Source: Paraburkholderia sp. SOS3 | GTDB taxonomy: Bacteria; Pseudomonadota; Gammaproteobacteria; Burkholderiales; Burkholderiaceae | NCBI RefSeq assembly: GCF_001922345.1 | Contig: NZ_CP018811.1 | Coordinates: 930,001-994,000, forward strand | DNA length: 64,000 nt | Reading direction: 5' to 3' | In this document: piece after piece, positions 9,216 to 18,481 of the stretch | Layout: every line of letters starts with the position of its first letter | Numbering within the stretch: the first letter of the stretch is position 1 | Notes under the pieces: generated by a model | Seen by the model: the letters and a program-made list of their open reading frames with translations, nothing else | The model's database searches: none | Told to the model about the DNA's origin: nothing | Program-made: the position numbers and the translations under genes

Positions 9216-9345
9216 TCGGGCATTGATTGAGGCCCGGTAATGAAATTGAAGCGCGAGCGGCCTCGGTGCTTCCCTGTGAAAACTGCGGGCGTCTTCTCCA
9301 ATAGCAGGCCTTAACGCAGCGCAGCAAGCGCAGAGCAGCAAGCGA

Positions 9346-9393
9346 AAACGGCGCAACGCGGGTCGACCACCCGGTTGCGCCGTTTGTTTTTTG
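9346..9393 (+). terminator. Rho-independent terminator
   Basis: AAACGGCGCAAC (9346-9357) pairs with GTTGCGCCGTTT (9374-9385), with an inner CGGGT/ACCCG extension, followed by GTTTTTTG. It ends the transcript of the exported Pro/Tyr/Gly-rich protein and lies just before the dehydratase gene. Confidence 0.85.
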
Positions 9394-9446
9394 TGCGCGG
9401 AAGCTGGGAAAATAGGCGCTTTCCCATGCTCCGGAGTTTTTTGTCG

Positions 9447-10412
9447 ATGTCATCGCTGCCTGCTCCCACCTACGAAGACGTCGTCGATGCCGCCCAGCGC
9501 ATCGACGGCTTCGCCCACCGTACACCCGTCCTCACGTCGACGACCGCCAACGAGCGCAGCGGCGCATCGATCTTCTTCAAGTGCGAGAACTTTCAGCGCA
9601 TGGGCGCATTCAAGTTTCGCGGCGCCTTCAACGCGATCTCGCATTTCGGCAGCGAGCAGCGTAAAGCGGGCGTGCTGACGTTTTCGTCAGGCAATCATGC
9701 GCAGGCGATTGCGCTGTCCGCACGGCTAGCCGGCATTCGCGCCACGATCATCATGCCGCACGACGCGCCGGCCGCGAAGGTCGCCGCGACCAAAGGCTAC
9801 GGCGGCGAAGTCATCACCTATGACCGCTACAAGGAAAATCGCGAAGAGATCGGCGCGCGGCTCGCAAAGGAGCGCGGCATGACGTTGATCCCGCCTTACG
9901 ATCATCCGCATGTGATCGCGGGGCAGGGCACGGCGGTCAAGGAACTGATCGAGGAGACCGGCCCGCTCGATCTGCTGTTCGTGTGCGTGGGCGGCGGCGG
10001 GCTGATCGGCGGCAGCGCATTGTCTGCAGCGGCATTGAGCCCCGAGTGCCGCGTGATCGGCGTCGAGCCGGAGGCCGGCAACGACGCGCAGCAGTCGCTC
10101 GCGCGCGGCGAGATCGTCACGATCGACGTGCCGCATACGATCGCGGACGGCGCGGCGCCGACGCACGTCGGCCACTACAACTTCCCGATCATCCAGCGCC
10201 ACGTCGCGCAGATCGTGACGGTCAGCGACCCGCAACTGATCGACGCGATGCGGTTTTTCGCGCAGCGTATGAAGATGGTCGTCGAGCCGACCGGTTGCCT
10301 CGGCGCGGCGGCTGTGCTGAACGGCATCGTGCCGGTAGAGGGCAAGCGCGTCGGCGTCGTGATTAGCGGCGGTAACGTCGACCTCGCGCGGCTCGCGGAA
10401 TTTCTCGCGTAA
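9447..10412 (+). CDS. PLP-dependent threonine/serine dehydratase-like lyase (fold type II)
   Basis: A 321-residue cytosolic enzyme. The Schiff-base lysine is K56 in GAFKFRGA, the asparagine loop is SSGNHAQ, and the phosphate-binding glycine loop is GGGGLIGG. The length and lack of an ACT regulatory domain match the catabolic threonine dehydratase, serine racemase and threo-3-hydroxyaspartate ammonia-lyase group rather than biosynthetic IlvA. The exact hydroxyamino acid cannot be told apart by eye. The start MSSLPAPT at 9447 has GGAG about ten bases upstream; the frame is open further upstream, but that region carries the terminator. Confidence 0.87.
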   Translation: MSSLPAPTYEDVVDAAQRIDGFAHRTPVLTSTTANERSGASIFFKCENFQRMGAFKFRGAFNAISHFGSEQRKAGVLTFSSGNHAQAIALSARLAGIRATIIMPHDAPAAKVAATKGYGGEVITYDRYKENREEIGARLAKERGMTLIPPYDHPHVIAGQGTAVKELIEETGPLDLLFVCVGGGGLIGGSALSAAALSPECRVIGVEPEAGNDAQQSLARGEIVTIDVPHTIADGAAPTHVGHYNFPIIQRHVAQIVTVSDPQLIDAMRFFAQRMKMVVEPTGCLGAAAVLNGIVPVEGKRVGVVISGGNVDLARLAEFLA

Positions 10413-10436
10413 CGCGCCTCGTTCGTCGTCGTTCGC

Positions 10437-11147
10437 TTAACCGGTTCGACCGGCCGCGTGCGCCGTCGGCACGATCAGGTCGTGATAGCCGTTCACGATC
10501 ACGCTGTACGAAAAGTACGCGAAGAGCAGTGCCGACAGCACATGGCACGCGCGCAGCAGTCCGGTGCCCGCGCGCTTGCGCCCGTGGCTTGCGAGCGAAC
10601 AGATAAATAGCGTCCATACGAGGCCGCCCGCGAAGAAGCCGCCGAGAAACACGGGTGCGGTGCGCGCGGAAGTCGCGCCGGCTTTGGCGATCAGCGCGCC
10701 GCCGACCGCCGCGAACCACAAAATCGCGCTCGGCGACGACACCGCGAGCAGCACGCCGCGCGCAAAACTGCGCCACGGACTCGAATGCGGCGCGGCCACG
10801 TTGGCTTCGCTACTGTCTATGCCCTCGGGTTTGCCTGCCACCGGCGGCGCCGACGCCGGAAACCACGCCTCGCGTGCCATCTTCCACGTCAGATAGAGCA
10901 GGATCGTTGCGCCGCCGATCCATACGACCCAGCGCACCGCATCGAATCGAAGCAGTGCGGCCATGCCTGCAAGCGCGAGCGCCGCATAGATGAGATCGCC
11001 GAAACACGAACCGAGGCCGAGCCAGAACCCGGGCCTGAAGCCATGCGACAGCGTCAGCGAAATGATCGCGACATTGACGAGGCCGATATCGAGGCACAAC
11101 GACAGCGACAGAAAAAAACCGTCCGACAACAACGACAACGGATGCAT
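10437..11147 (-). CDS. LysE/RhtB-family amino-acid exporter
   Basis: A 236-residue inner-membrane protein with about six hydrophobic segments. The N-terminal pattern (LCLDIGLVNVAIISLTLSHG followed by GLGSCFGDLIYAALA) matches the LysE superfamily core. Such proteins export amino acids or derivatives. It is convergent with the dehydratase gene, 24 bases apart. A Ser/Pro-rich insertion (ASAPPVAGKPEG region) sits in the central cytoplasmic loop. Confidence 0.87.
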   Translation of the reverse strand: MHPLSLLSDGFFLSLSLCLDIGLVNVAIISLTLSHGFRPGFWLGLGSCFGDLIYAALALAGMAALLRFDAVRWVVWIGGATILLYLTWKMAREAWFPASAPPVAGKPEGIDSSEANVAAPHSSPWRSFARGVLLAVSSPSAILWFAAVGGALIAKAGATSARTAPVFLGGFFAGGLVWTLFICSLASHGRKRAGTGLLRACHVLSALLFAYFSYSVIVNGYHDLIVPTAHAAGRTG

Positions 11148-11226
11148 CCGCGCAACTTCCCTGAATTCTTATAGTTGAAACACCGTGCGTACGCGTGGCG
11201 CGCATTCGATCAGGCGACGCTTGCGC

Positions 11227-12804
11227 TTAAAGACCGAGCGTTGTCCAGAGCTGATCGATGCGCGCTCTGACAGCGCTGTCCATCGCAATCGGCCTGCCCC
11301 ATTCGCGGTCGGTCTCGCCGGGCCACTTATTGGTGGCGTCGAGCCCCATCTTCGAACCGAGCCCGGCGACCGGCGACGCGAAATCGAGGTAATCGATCGG
11401 CGTCCGGTCCACGAGCACCGTGTCGCGCGACGGATCGATGCGTGTCGTGATCGCCCAGATCACTTCCTTCCAGTCGCGGATGTTCACATCCTCGTCGACG
11501 ACCACGATGAACTTCGTATACATGAATTGCCGCAAAAAGCTCCAGACGCCGAACATCACCCGCTTCGCGTGCCCCGGATAGCTCTTCTTCATCTGCACGA
11601 TCGCCATCCGGTAGCTGCATCCTTCGGGCGGCAGATAGAAATCGGTGATCTCGGTGAATTGCTTCTGCAGGAGCGGCACGAATACTTCGTTGAGCGCGAC
11701 GCCGAGCACGGCCGGCTCGTCAGGCGGCTTGCCTGTATACGTCGAGTGGTAGATCGCATCGCGGCGCATCGTGATGCGCTCGATCGTGAAGACCGGAAAC
11801 CACTCCTGTTCGTTGTAGTAGCCGGTGTGGTCGCCGTACGGACCTTCGAGCGCGTGCTCGTACGCGGCGGACGGACCTTTCGACGGACGCGGCGGCGAGC
11901 CGGCCGGCGCCGCGTCCGGCTCGCCCTGCTGCGGGTAGATGAAACCCTCGAGCACGATCTCGGCGCGCGCGGGTACCTGCAGCGTGTCGAGGCCGGGCGT
12001 CAGGCATTTCGCCAGCTCGGTGCGGCTGCCGCGCAGAAGCCCCGCAAACTGATATTCGGACAGCGTGTCGGGCACCGGCGTCACGGCGCCGAGCGTCGTT
12101 GCAGGGTCCGCGCCGAGCACGACCGCGACCGGGTACGGCTGCCCCGGATTGCGCAGCGCGAACTCGCGGAAATCGAGCGCGCCTCCGCGATGCGCGAGCC
12201 AGCGCATGATCACCTTGTTGCGGCCGATGACCTGCTGCCGGTAAATGCCGAGGTTCTGGCGCGTCTTGTTCGGCCCGCGCGTGACGGTGAGCCCCCATGT
12301 GATCAGCGGCCCCGCGTCGCCGGGCCAGCAGGTCTGGACCGGCAGCTTTGTCAGGTCGACGTCGCTACCCTCCCAGACGATTTCCTGGCACGGCGGCGCG
12401 CCGACCGTCTTCGGCGCCATGTCCCAGACCGCCTTCGCGAGCGACAGCAGCTTGCCGGCGTCCTTGAGGCCCTTCGGCGGCTCCGGCTCCTTCAATGCGG
12501 ACAGAAGCCGCCCGACGTCGCGCAGCGACTCCAGCGCCGCGCGTTCGCCGTCGGCTCCGTGCTGTTCCGCCGTGTCGATGCCCATGCCGAGCGCGACGCG
12601 GCGCGGCGTGCCGAACAGATTGCCGAGCACGGGAAACGCATGCGTCGCCTTCGATTCGAACAGCAAGGCCGGGCCGCCGGCGCGCAGTACGCGGTCGCAT
12701 AGCTCGGTCATTTCAAGAACAGGGGAGACGGTTTGCGAAATGCGGCGCAGTTCGCCTAACGATTCGAGACGTCCGGCGAAGTCGCGCAGGTCTTTATATT
12801 TCAT
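11227..12804 (-). CDS. ubiD: 4-hydroxy-3-polyprenylbenzoate decarboxylase (UbiD family)
   Basis: UbiD decarboxylates the polyprenylated benzoate ring in ubiquinone synthesis using prenylated FMN made by UbiX. The 525-residue product starts [14 protein letters not shown], the conserved UbiD N terminus. It contains the prFMN/Mn-site segments ([30 protein letters not shown]) and ends like the E. coli protein. ATG 12804 was chosen over an in-frame extension because MKYKDL is the family start. A Gly/Pro-rich insertion ([14 protein letters not shown]) lies in the middle. It is divergent from the transglycosylase/sRNA region. Confidence 0.93.
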   Translation of the reverse strand: MKYKDLRDFAGRLESLGELRRISQTVSPVLEMTELCDRVLRAGGPALLFESKATHAFPVLGNLFGTPRRVALGMGIDTAEQHGADGERAALESLRDVGRLLSALKEPEPPKGLKDAGKLLSLAKAVWDMAPKTVGAPPCQEIVWEGSDVDLTKLPVQTCWPGDAGPLITWGLTVTRGPNKTRQNLGIYRQQVIGRNKVIMRWLAHRGGALDFREFALRNPGQPYPVAVVLGADPATTLGAVTPVPDTLSEYQFAGLLRGSRTELAKCLTPGLDTLQVPARAEIVLEGFIYPQQGEPDAAPAGSPPRPSKGPSAAYEHALEGPYGDHTGYYNEQEWFPVFTIERITMRRDAIYHSTYTGKPPDEPAVLGVALNEVFVPLLQKQFTEITDFYLPPEGCSYRMAIVQMKKSYPGHAKRVMFGVWSFLRQFMYTKFIVVVDEDVNIRDWKEVIWAITTRIDPSRDTVLVDRTPIDYLDFASPVAGLGSKMGLDATNKWPGETDREWGRPIAMDSAVRARIDQLWTTLGL

Positions 12805-13087
12805 GGTCCGGTTGCGAAGGCCGTGGCAAGGCGACACGGCCGCGATCAGAGAGACATCGATCAGGAGACTTCCGTCGCCGGATGCACAAGGCTGACGGCG
12901 ATGAAAGCAAACGGCAACAAAATGCAACAAATATGCTGGAACGCAGCGTCCTTTCGATTGTCGATTTTACATGCGTTACTTGGCGCACGCTGAGGTGTAG
13001 AAAGTCATATGGCCCGAAAGGCGCATCCTGCGCGGTTCTTGACCGACTGAACGCCGTTCATCATTACAATTGGTTATAACTTCGGAG

Positions 13088-13113
13088 TTTTATAGTGTTG
13101 ACGATCTATAAAA
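13088..13113. promoter_or_regulatory. Inverted repeat overlapping the sRNA promoter
   Basis: TTTTATAG (13088-13095) and CTATAAAA (13106-13113) form a perfect 8-bp dyad with a 10-base spacer. The -35 hexamer lies inside the spacer, so a bound dimer would block the promoter. The regulator is unknown. Confidence 0.5.
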
Positions 13114-13127
13114 CGGTGCTCTAGAAT
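13098..13127 (+). promoter_or_regulatory. Sigma-70 promoter
   Basis: TTGACG (13098-13103), an 18-base spacer, then TAGAAT (13122-13127), predicting a start near 13134. It is a near-consensus promoter in a region without a nearby start codon. Confidence 0.6.
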
Positions 13128-13133
13128 CCGCTG

Positions 13134-13266
13134 CATTGGTTGCAGGGCTTGATAGTTTTTACCACCGTCCCCCGGTCCTTCAGACGCAACGCGTCGCTTT
13201 TGCCGCCCCTTGCACGGCATTGACGGTTTAGTTGTCTTCGCCAGCGCAATTCGCCGCTGGTTTTTT
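13134..13266 (+). ncRNA. Candidate small RNA of about 130 nt (or structured leader)
   Basis: A sigma-70 promoter is followed by three short hairpins: CTGCA/TGCAG at 13131-13145, GACGC/GCGTC at 13183-13195, and a terminator at 13241-13266 with six T residues. No reading frame with a ribosome site lies inside. It does not show the conserved 4.5S RNA core. It sits between ubiD (divergent) and the transglycosylase gene, so it could also be an attenuated 5' leader of the latter, which starts 212 bases beyond the terminator. Confidence 0.5.
13241..13266 (+). terminator. Rho-independent terminator of the candidate sRNA
   Basis: CCAGCG pairs with CGCTGG around CAATTCGC and is followed directly by TTTTTT. 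Confidence 0.8.
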
Positions 13267-13478
13267 CGTGTGGGAGCCGCCGTGTGCATGCCTTACAGCA
13301 TGCTGCCGGACTGTTTTCGAAATTTGGGCTCCCCGAACGGTATTTTTTGCCGTTCTGTGCTGTTTCCCGGCGTCGCGGCCGCCTTAACCAGAGCGCGCGG
13401 CGTCTTGATTCTGCGGACAGGTGTCCGAAGCCGGTTCATCGGCGGGGTGCGCGGAGTCATGCAACATGGGAGATCTGA

Positions 13479-14687
13479 ATGAACGCCTGGTTAACGTGGC
13501 GTCCCGACGAACGAGCCGCACAAGCTGTACGCGCTGTTTTACGTCGCGGGACGCGTCTGAGTCATCATCTGTTTAGCGTCGTGGGCGGTATCGCCGTGGT
13601 GCTCGCGCTTGCGCTGTGGCTGATGCCGACGTGGCGCGGCACCCTTGCGGCGAAGCTGATGCCGGTGCTGTCGAAGGCCGTCGAGGCGGGCCCCGTGCGT
13701 CTGCTGCAGGGCAATCCGCTGCCGTCGTTCGCACCGCCCGGCGCGCGCAAGGCCTCGTCCGACAACACGCTGTCGAGCAACAACGGCGGCAGCGAGTCGC
13801 AAGCCGTCGCGCTGACGGGCGTCAACGGCTTCGACAACCCGCTCGATCTGGGCACCGGTCTGAACAACAGCGCGAACAGCGGTAGCGCCGCGTCTTCGTC
13901 GGCGCTCAATGGCCTCGATCCGCGCACGCTGCCGAGCGTCGCGTCGATCGCCAACATGATCCCGGCGCAACGCGTGAGCGCCGATGCGCGCGACGACCGC
14001 GTGCTGGTGTCATCGCGCGAGCAGGACCTCGTCGCGACGTTCCTCGCGCGCCGCTACCGCGTCGCGCAGGAGCCGGTCAGCGAACTCGTCAAGGCGGCGT
14101 TCGATACAGGCCACGAGGTCGGTCTCGATCCGTTGCTGCTGCTCGCCGTGATGGCGATCGAATCGGGCTTCAATCCGTATGCCGAAAGCGGTGTCGGGGC
14201 GAAGGGCCTGATGCAGGTGATGTCGACGGTCCACTCGGACAAATTCCGCTACTTCGGCGGTCAGAGCGCCGCGCTCGAGCCGCTCGCGAACATCAAGGTC
14301 GGCGCCCTCGTGCTGAAGGACTGCATCGCGCGTGGCGGTTCGCTGCCCGGCGGCCTGCGGCTGTACGTCGGTTCGTCGACGCAGGACGACGGCGGTTACG
14401 GTGCGAAGGTGATGGCGGAGCGCTCGCGTCTGCGCGACGTCGCGCGCGGCCGCAAGGTGCCGATCAACGCCCCGCAGGCGCCTGCGACGGTGACGGCGTC
14501 CACGTCTTCCTCGCAGCAGGCTGCGAACAGCAGCACCGGCAAGCGCGTGCAGGTGACGCTCGACGGCGGCCATGCGATCGCCGCGGCGAAATCGGCGACC
14601 AGTACGACGAGCGCCGTGCCCGCCCAGGATGACGCGAGTACCTCGCAAAAGCAGCACGTCGCAACGTCGGAGCAGTTGGGCGCCTGA
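13479..14687 (+). CDS. Lytic transglycosylase (SLT domain) with an N-terminal membrane anchor
   Basis: A 402-residue envelope protein. Residues 34-50 form a single transmembrane helix after an Arg-rich cytoplasmic start. A Ser/Asn/Gly-rich low-complexity linker (about 85-145) follows, then the SLT lysozyme-like domain from about 180. Catalytic Glu is E228 in MAIESGFNP, followed by GLMQVM and the Y-containing GG(L)RLYVGS segment. The C terminus is again Ser/Thr/Gln-rich. It should cleave peptidoglycan glycan strands with 1,6-anhydro product formation. A terminator follows at 14728-14765. Confidence 0.9.
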   Translation: MNAWLTWRPDERAAQAVRAVLRRGTRLSHHLFSVVGGIAVVLALALWLMPTWRGTLAAKLMPVLSKAVEAGPVRLLQGNPLPSFAPPGARKASSDNTLSSNNGGSESQAVALTGVNGFDNPLDLGTGLNNSANSGSAASSSALNGLDPRTLPSVASIANMIPAQRVSADARDDRVLVSSREQDLVATFLARRYRVAQEPVSELVKAAFDTGHEVGLDPLLLLAVMAIESGFNPYAESGVGAKGLMQVMSTVHSDKFRYFGGQSAALEPLANIKVGALVLKDCIARGGSLPGGLRLYVGSSTQDDGGYGAKVMAERSRLRDVARGRKVPINAPQAPATVTASTSSSQQAANSSTGKRVQVTLDGGHAIAAAKSATSTTSAVPAQDDASTSQKQHVATSEQLGA

Positions 14688-14727
14688 TCTTGCTGCCGGA
14701 AACGCGCTGGATACGCTGGATATAAGC

Positions 14728-14765
14728 AAAGCCCCTGTGGTCACCGACCAGCAGGGGCTTTTTCA
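14728..14765 (+). terminator. Rho-independent terminator
   Basis: AAAGCCCCTG (14728-14737) pairs with CAGGGGCTTT (14752-14761), followed by further T residues. It ends the transglycosylase transcript. Confidence 0.88.
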
Positions 14766-14877
14766 TGACATGTCAGATCAGGTCCGTATCAGCAGCGGTT
14801 GCGTGGCCACCATTCAAACCCGAGTCGCGAGTCGACGCAGCCTGACGCTGCGTCATGGCCCGCGCGAGGCCGGGCGG

Positions 14878-16071
14878 CTAGTGGCCGAACACGCCACGCA
14901 GCCGGTCTACCGCCTCTTCGAGCCTCGCATAGGCGGTCGCATACGACACGCGCACGTAGTGCTGCGCCGCGGCTGACCCGAAATCCATGCCGGGCACCAT
15001 CACGACGCCCGCGTCGTGCAGCATCGCATTGGCCAGCGCGTTGCTGTCGCCGGCCGCGGCGTGCGGCACATTGCGGCAATCGGCGTAGACGTAGAACGCG
15101 CCGTCCGGCATCACCGGCACCGCGAAGCCGAGCGACTCGAGCGCCGGTACGAGATAGTCGCGGCGGCGCTTGAACTCGAGCCGCCGCATTTCGTAGATTG
15201 CGAGCGTTTCCGCTTCGAAACACGCCAGCGCCGCATGCTGTGCAAGCGCCGACGCGCAGATAAAGAGGTTCTGCGACAGCTTCTCGAACGCGCCGACGAG
15301 CGACGGCGGCACGACGAGCCAGCCGAGCCGCCAGCCCGTCATGTTGAAGTACTTCGAGAAGCTGTTGACGGTGATCACGTCCTCGCCGTACGACACCGCG
15401 GACACCGGCGGCGCGTCGTAGCTGAGCCCCTGGTAGATTTCGTCGACGACCGTGAAGCCGCCGCGCGCCCGCACGGCGGCGACGATGCGCTTCAACTCGT
15501 CCGGCGCGATCGACGTGCCGGTCGGATTCGACGGCGACGCGAGCAGCACGCCGCGCGTGCGCGCGGTCCACAGGCGTTCGACGTCGTCGGCGGTCAGCTG
15601 GAAACGTTCGGCCGGTCCGCTCGGCACGAGCACCGGCTTGCCCTCGGCCGCGGTCACGAAGTGGCGGTTACACGGATAGCAGGGGTCGGGCATCAGCACT
15701 TCGTCGTCGCGATCGATGAGCGCCGTGCACGCGAGCAGCAGCGCTGCCGATGCACCGGCCGTCACGACGATCCGTGCCGGATCGACATCGAGACCATACG
15801 CATGCCGATAATGGCCGGCGATCGCTTCACGCAGCGGCCGGATGCCGAGCGCGCTCGTGTAGTGCATGTCGCCGCGCTTGAGCGCATTCGCCGCCGCATC
15901 GAGCACGGACTGCGGCGCCGTGAAATCGGGTTGCCCGATGCTCATATGAATGATGTCGCGGCCGGCGTGCTCGAGCAGCGCGGCCTCCTTCATCATTTCC
16001 ATTACATGAAACGGCTGGATCGCATCGACGCGCGCGGCCAGATGGATCAGCGGTTCGCTCACGCTGTTCAT
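14878..16071 (-). CDS. PLP-dependent aminotransferase (class I/II)
   Basis: A 397-residue fold type I aminotransferase. The PLP lysine is in SFSKYFNMTGWRLGW, the substrate-carboxylate Arg is in HYVRVSY, and the conserved ASPSNPTGT and DEIYQGL blocks are present. It belongs to the aspartate/alanine aminotransferase-like group; the substrate cannot be assigned. The start is ATG 16071 (MNSVSEPL); an upstream TTG at 16089 is less likely. It lies downstream of nusB on the same strand, with a tandem repeat between them. Confidence 0.88.
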   Translation of the reverse strand: MNSVSEPLIHLAARVDAIQPFHVMEMMKEAALLEHAGRDIIHMSIGQPDFTAPQSVLDAAANALKRGDMHYTSALGIRPLREAIAGHYRHAYGLDVDPARIVVTAGASAALLLACTALIDRDDEVLMPDPCYPCNRHFVTAAEGKPVLVPSGPAERFQLTADDVERLWTARTRGVLLASPSNPTGTSIAPDELKRIVAAVRARGGFTVVDEIYQGLSYDAPPVSAVSYGEDVITVNSFSKYFNMTGWRLGWLVVPPSLVGAFEKLSQNLFICASALAQHAALACFEAETLAIYEMRRLEFKRRRDYLVPALESLGFAVPVMPDGAFYVYADCRNVPHAAAGDSNALANAMLHDAGVVMVPGMDFGSAAAQHYVRVSYATAYARLEEAVDRLRGVFGH

Positions 16072-16137
16072 TCGACGAGTTCCGTTCAAGTCCTGCCTGA
16101 ATCCGACTTCAAATCCTGCCTGGGTCGCGCCTGTCTG

Positions 16138-16177
16138 GCGCCTGGTTAGCGCCTGGTTAGCGCCTGGTTAGCGCCTG
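16138..16177. repeat. 11-bp tandem repeat at the end of nusB
   Basis: GCGCCTGGTTA occurs three times exactly (16138-16148, 16149-16159, 16160-16170), plus a partial fourth copy. The third copy holds the nusB stop codon (TAA on the minus strand), so each copy carries a TAA trinucleotide downstream of the gene. Confidence 0.85.
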
Positions 16178-16605
16178 CGCCCCGCAGACTGCGTCTCGGC
16201 CTCGCGCAACTGCACGGCGAGCTTGTCGAGCACGCCGTTCACATACTTGTAGCCATCGGACCCGCCGAATGTCTTGGCGAGCTCGACCGCTTCGTTGATG
16301 ACGACACGATACGGGATGTCGATGTGATGCTTGAACTCATACGCGGCGACGAGCAGCACCGATCGTTCGACCGGCGAAAGCTGATCGATCGGCCTGTCGA
16401 GACACGGCGTAATCGCGGCCGACAGATCGTCGGCTTCGCGAATCACGCCATGCAGCAGTGCATTCAGGTGGTCGTGATCGGCTTTGTCGAAACCCTGCGC
16501 GCCGCGCAGCTGCGCATCGATCTCGCCGGCGGGCGCACCCGACAGCAGCCACTGATAAAGCCCTTGCGTGGCCAGTTCGCGCGAACGTCGGCGTGCGCTC
16601 TTCAT
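16168..16605 (-). CDS. nusB: Transcription antitermination protein NusB
   Basis: NusB pairs with NusE (ribosomal protein S10) on boxA RNA to permit rRNA antitermination. The 145-residue all-helical product shows the family pattern [19 protein letters not shown], then [16 protein letters not shown] and [18 protein letters not shown], ending VNGVLDKLA. Its ATG overlaps the ribH stop by four bases, so the two are coupled, the usual ribH-nusB order. The gene terminates inside an 11-bp tandem repeat. Confidence 0.96.
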   Translation of the reverse strand: MKSARRRSRELATQGLYQWLLSGAPAGEIDAQLRGAQGFDKADHDHLNALLHGVIREADDLSAAITPCLDRPIDQLSPVERSVLLVAAYEFKHHIDIPYRVVINEAVELAKTFGGSDGYKYVNGVLDKLAVQLREAETQSAGRRR

Positions 16606-17126
16606 GCCCGATCCTCTTCGTCACCCTCGTCTTCTTCTTCGTCGTCTTCGTCTTCGTCGCCGTCGAGCTGTTCGAGCGCGACCGCGAGATTCGCCATTTC
16701 GACGGCCACGCGCGCCGCGTCGCGACCCTTTTCGGTCATGCGCGCGACGGCCTGTTCGTCGGTTTCGGTGGTGAGCACCGCGTTGGCAACCGGAATACCG
16801 AAATCGAGCGCGACGCGCGAGATGCCCGCGCCGTTCTCGTTCGACACGAGTTCGAAGTGGTACGTCTCGCCGCGGATCACGGCGCCGACCGCGATCAGCG
16901 CATCGAACTGGCCGCTTTCGGCGAGCTTTTGCAGCGCGAGCGGGATTTCGAGCGCGCCCGGCACCGTGACGAGCAGCACGTCTTCACCGGTGACGCCAAG
17001 GCGTTCGAGTTCCTCGATGCAGGCATCGGCGAGGCCGTTGCATACGGGTTCGTTGAAACGCGACTGCACGATGCCGATGCGCAGCCCGTCGCCGTCGAGA
17101 TTCGGTTGGTATTGTCCGATTTCCAT
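16602..17126 (-). CDS. ribH: 6,7-dimethyl-8-ribityllumazine synthase with an acidic tail
   Basis: RibH condenses the ribityl-pyrimidine with 3,4-dihydroxy-2-butanone 4-phosphate to give lumazine. The core (about 155 residues) has the substrate motifs [32 protein letters not shown] and [12 protein letters not shown]. The catalytic His is in the YHFE segment. The last 20 residues are almost entirely Asp/Glu, an extension beyond the family's normal end. It is read after ribBX (85 bases) and overlaps nusB by four. Confidence 0.95.
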   Translation of the reverse strand: MEIGQYQPNLDGDGLRIGIVQSRFNEPVCNGLADACIEELERLGVTGEDVLLVTVPGALEIPLALQKLAESGQFDALIAVGAVIRGETYHFELVSNENGAGISRVALDFGIPVANAVLTTETDEQAVARMTEKGRDAARVAVEMANLAVALEQLDGDEDEDDEEEDEGDEEDRA

Positions 17127-17211
17127 ATCAGGTCCGTGAAGTGTAGGGTGGGCGCAGCATATTGACTGAACGCGGGTTATGCAGGTGCTAAAAATTCGAA
17201 CACGGCGGCTG

Positions 17212-18345
17212 TCAGCACGGCTTTTCGGCCGCGACGCCCGGCATGGGTACGAAGCCGGTCACTTCGAGCCCATAGCCTGACATGCTGCCGAGCTTGCGCG
17301 GATTCGACAGCACCTGCATCTTGCCCACGCCCAGTTCGCGCAGAATCTGCGCGCCGATTCCGTAGGTCTTGAAGTCGACCGGGCGGCGCTTCAACGCATC
17401 CGCCTTGTCCCGCTGATCGAACGCCTTGAACAGGTCGACGAGGTGCTCCTTCGAATCGCCGCAGTTCAGCATGACGATAACGCCCAGGTCGCGCGACGCG
17501 ATTTCCTGAATCGCCGCGTCGAGCGTCCACGAGTGCGTGCACGAGGAACCGACTTCGAGCAGATCGAGCACCGACAACGGCTCGTGCACGCGCACCGGCG
17601 TGTCGCGATCGGGCGTCGGCGTGCCGCGCACGAGCGCGATATGCGGCTGGCCGCTCGGCTGGTCCAGGTACATGACCGCGCGGAACGCGCCGTGCGCCGT
17701 TTGCATCGTGCGCTCCGCCACACGTTCGACGATCGATTCGGTGCGGCTGCGGTAGTGGATCAGATCGGCGATCGTGCCGATCTTGAGGCCGTGCTCGTGC
17801 GCGAACTCGATCAGGTCCGGCAGCCGCGCCATCGTGCCGTCGTCCTTGATGATTTCGCAGATCACCGCGGCGGGCGCAAGACCCGCGAGCGCGGTGAGGT
17901 CGCAGCCGGCTTCGGTGTGGCCGGCGCGCATCAGCACGCCGCCCGGCTGCGCCATGATCGGAAAGATATGGCCCGGCTGCACGATGTGCTCGGGGCGCGC
18001 GTCGCGCGCGACCGCGGCGGCGATCGTGCGCGCGCGGTCCGCGGCCGAGATGCCGGTGGTCACGCCTTCGGCCGCCTCGATGCTGACCGTAAACGCGGTG
18101 CCGTACTGCGTGCCGTTGCGATACGTCATGAGCGGCAGATTCAGCTGCTTGCAGCGTTCCTGCGTGAGCGTCAGGCAAATCAGGCCGCGGCCGTAGCGGG
18201 CCATGAAATTGATCGCTTCCGGCGTGATGAATTCCGCGGCGATCACGAGGTCGCCCTCGTTTTCGCGGTCTTCTTCGTCGACGAGGATCACCATCCGGCC
18301 GGCTTTCAGTTCGGCGATGATCTCGGGGGTGGAGGCGAGCGTCAT
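17212..18345 (-). CDS. ribB: 3,4-dihydroxy-2-butanone 4-phosphate synthase with degenerate GTP cyclohydrolase II half (RibBX type)
   Basis: The N-terminal half (about 1-205) has all DHBP synthase motifs: [21 protein letters not shown], and GHIFPI with RAGHTEA. The C-terminal half aligns in outline with GTP cyclohydrolase II but lacks its key residues. The zinc ligands (normally C-x10-C-x-C) are replaced by a stretch with a single Cys (GSSCTHSW), and the RQEGRGIGL segment is absent. It should therefore make only the butanone phosphate, and a separate RibA must exist elsewhere. This matches the RibBX variants described in Proteobacteria. ATG 18345 is taken as start; the frame is open upstream. 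No FMN riboswitch was recognised. Confidence 0.9.
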   Translation of the reverse strand: MTLASTPEIIAELKAGRMVILVDEEDRENEGDLVIAAEFITPEAINFMARYGRGLICLTLTQERCKQLNLPLMTYRNGTQYGTAFTVSIEAAEGVTTGISAADRARTIAAAVARDARPEHIVQPGHIFPIMAQPGGVLMRAGHTEAGCDLTALAGLAPAAVICEIIKDDGTMARLPDLIEFAHEHGLKIGTIADLIHYRSRTESIVERVAERTMQTAHGAFRAVMYLDQPSGQPHIALVRGTPTPDRDTPVRVHEPLSVLDLLEVGSSCTHSWTLDAAIQEIASRDLGVIVMLNCGDSKEHLVDLFKAFDQRDKADALKRRPVDFKTYGIGAQILRELGVGKMQVLSNPRKLGSMSGYGLEVTGFVPMPGVAAEKPC

Positions 18346-18423
18346 GATGGCGAGCAGTTCGGGAAAGACGCGTATTTTACGCCACGCGGCCCGCCAAGTC
18401 GCCCGTCGGAATGGAACCATGCG

Positions 18424-18470
18424 GCGGCGGCGCTGCCGCAGCCCCCGGAACGAGGCCGGACGGGCAGCGC
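18424..18470 (-). terminator. Hairpin downstream of the porin gene
   Basis: An 11-bp perfect stem (18424-18434 with 18460-18470) lies directly beyond the porin stop on the minus strand. It has no T-run, so termination is only suggested. Confidence 0.4.
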
Positions 18471-18481
18471 CGCGCGCTCGC

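Noticed and set aside
11185..12702. Long rightward open frame (505 codons) opposite ubiD
   Set aside because: High-G+C antisense shadow: Arg/His-rich product with no family pattern, no ribosome site, fully covered by a certain gene.
13134..13266. Candidate sRNA as 4.5S or 6S RNA
   Set aside because: The conserved SRP RNA core and the long 6S open-bubble hairpin are both absent, so it is left unnamed.
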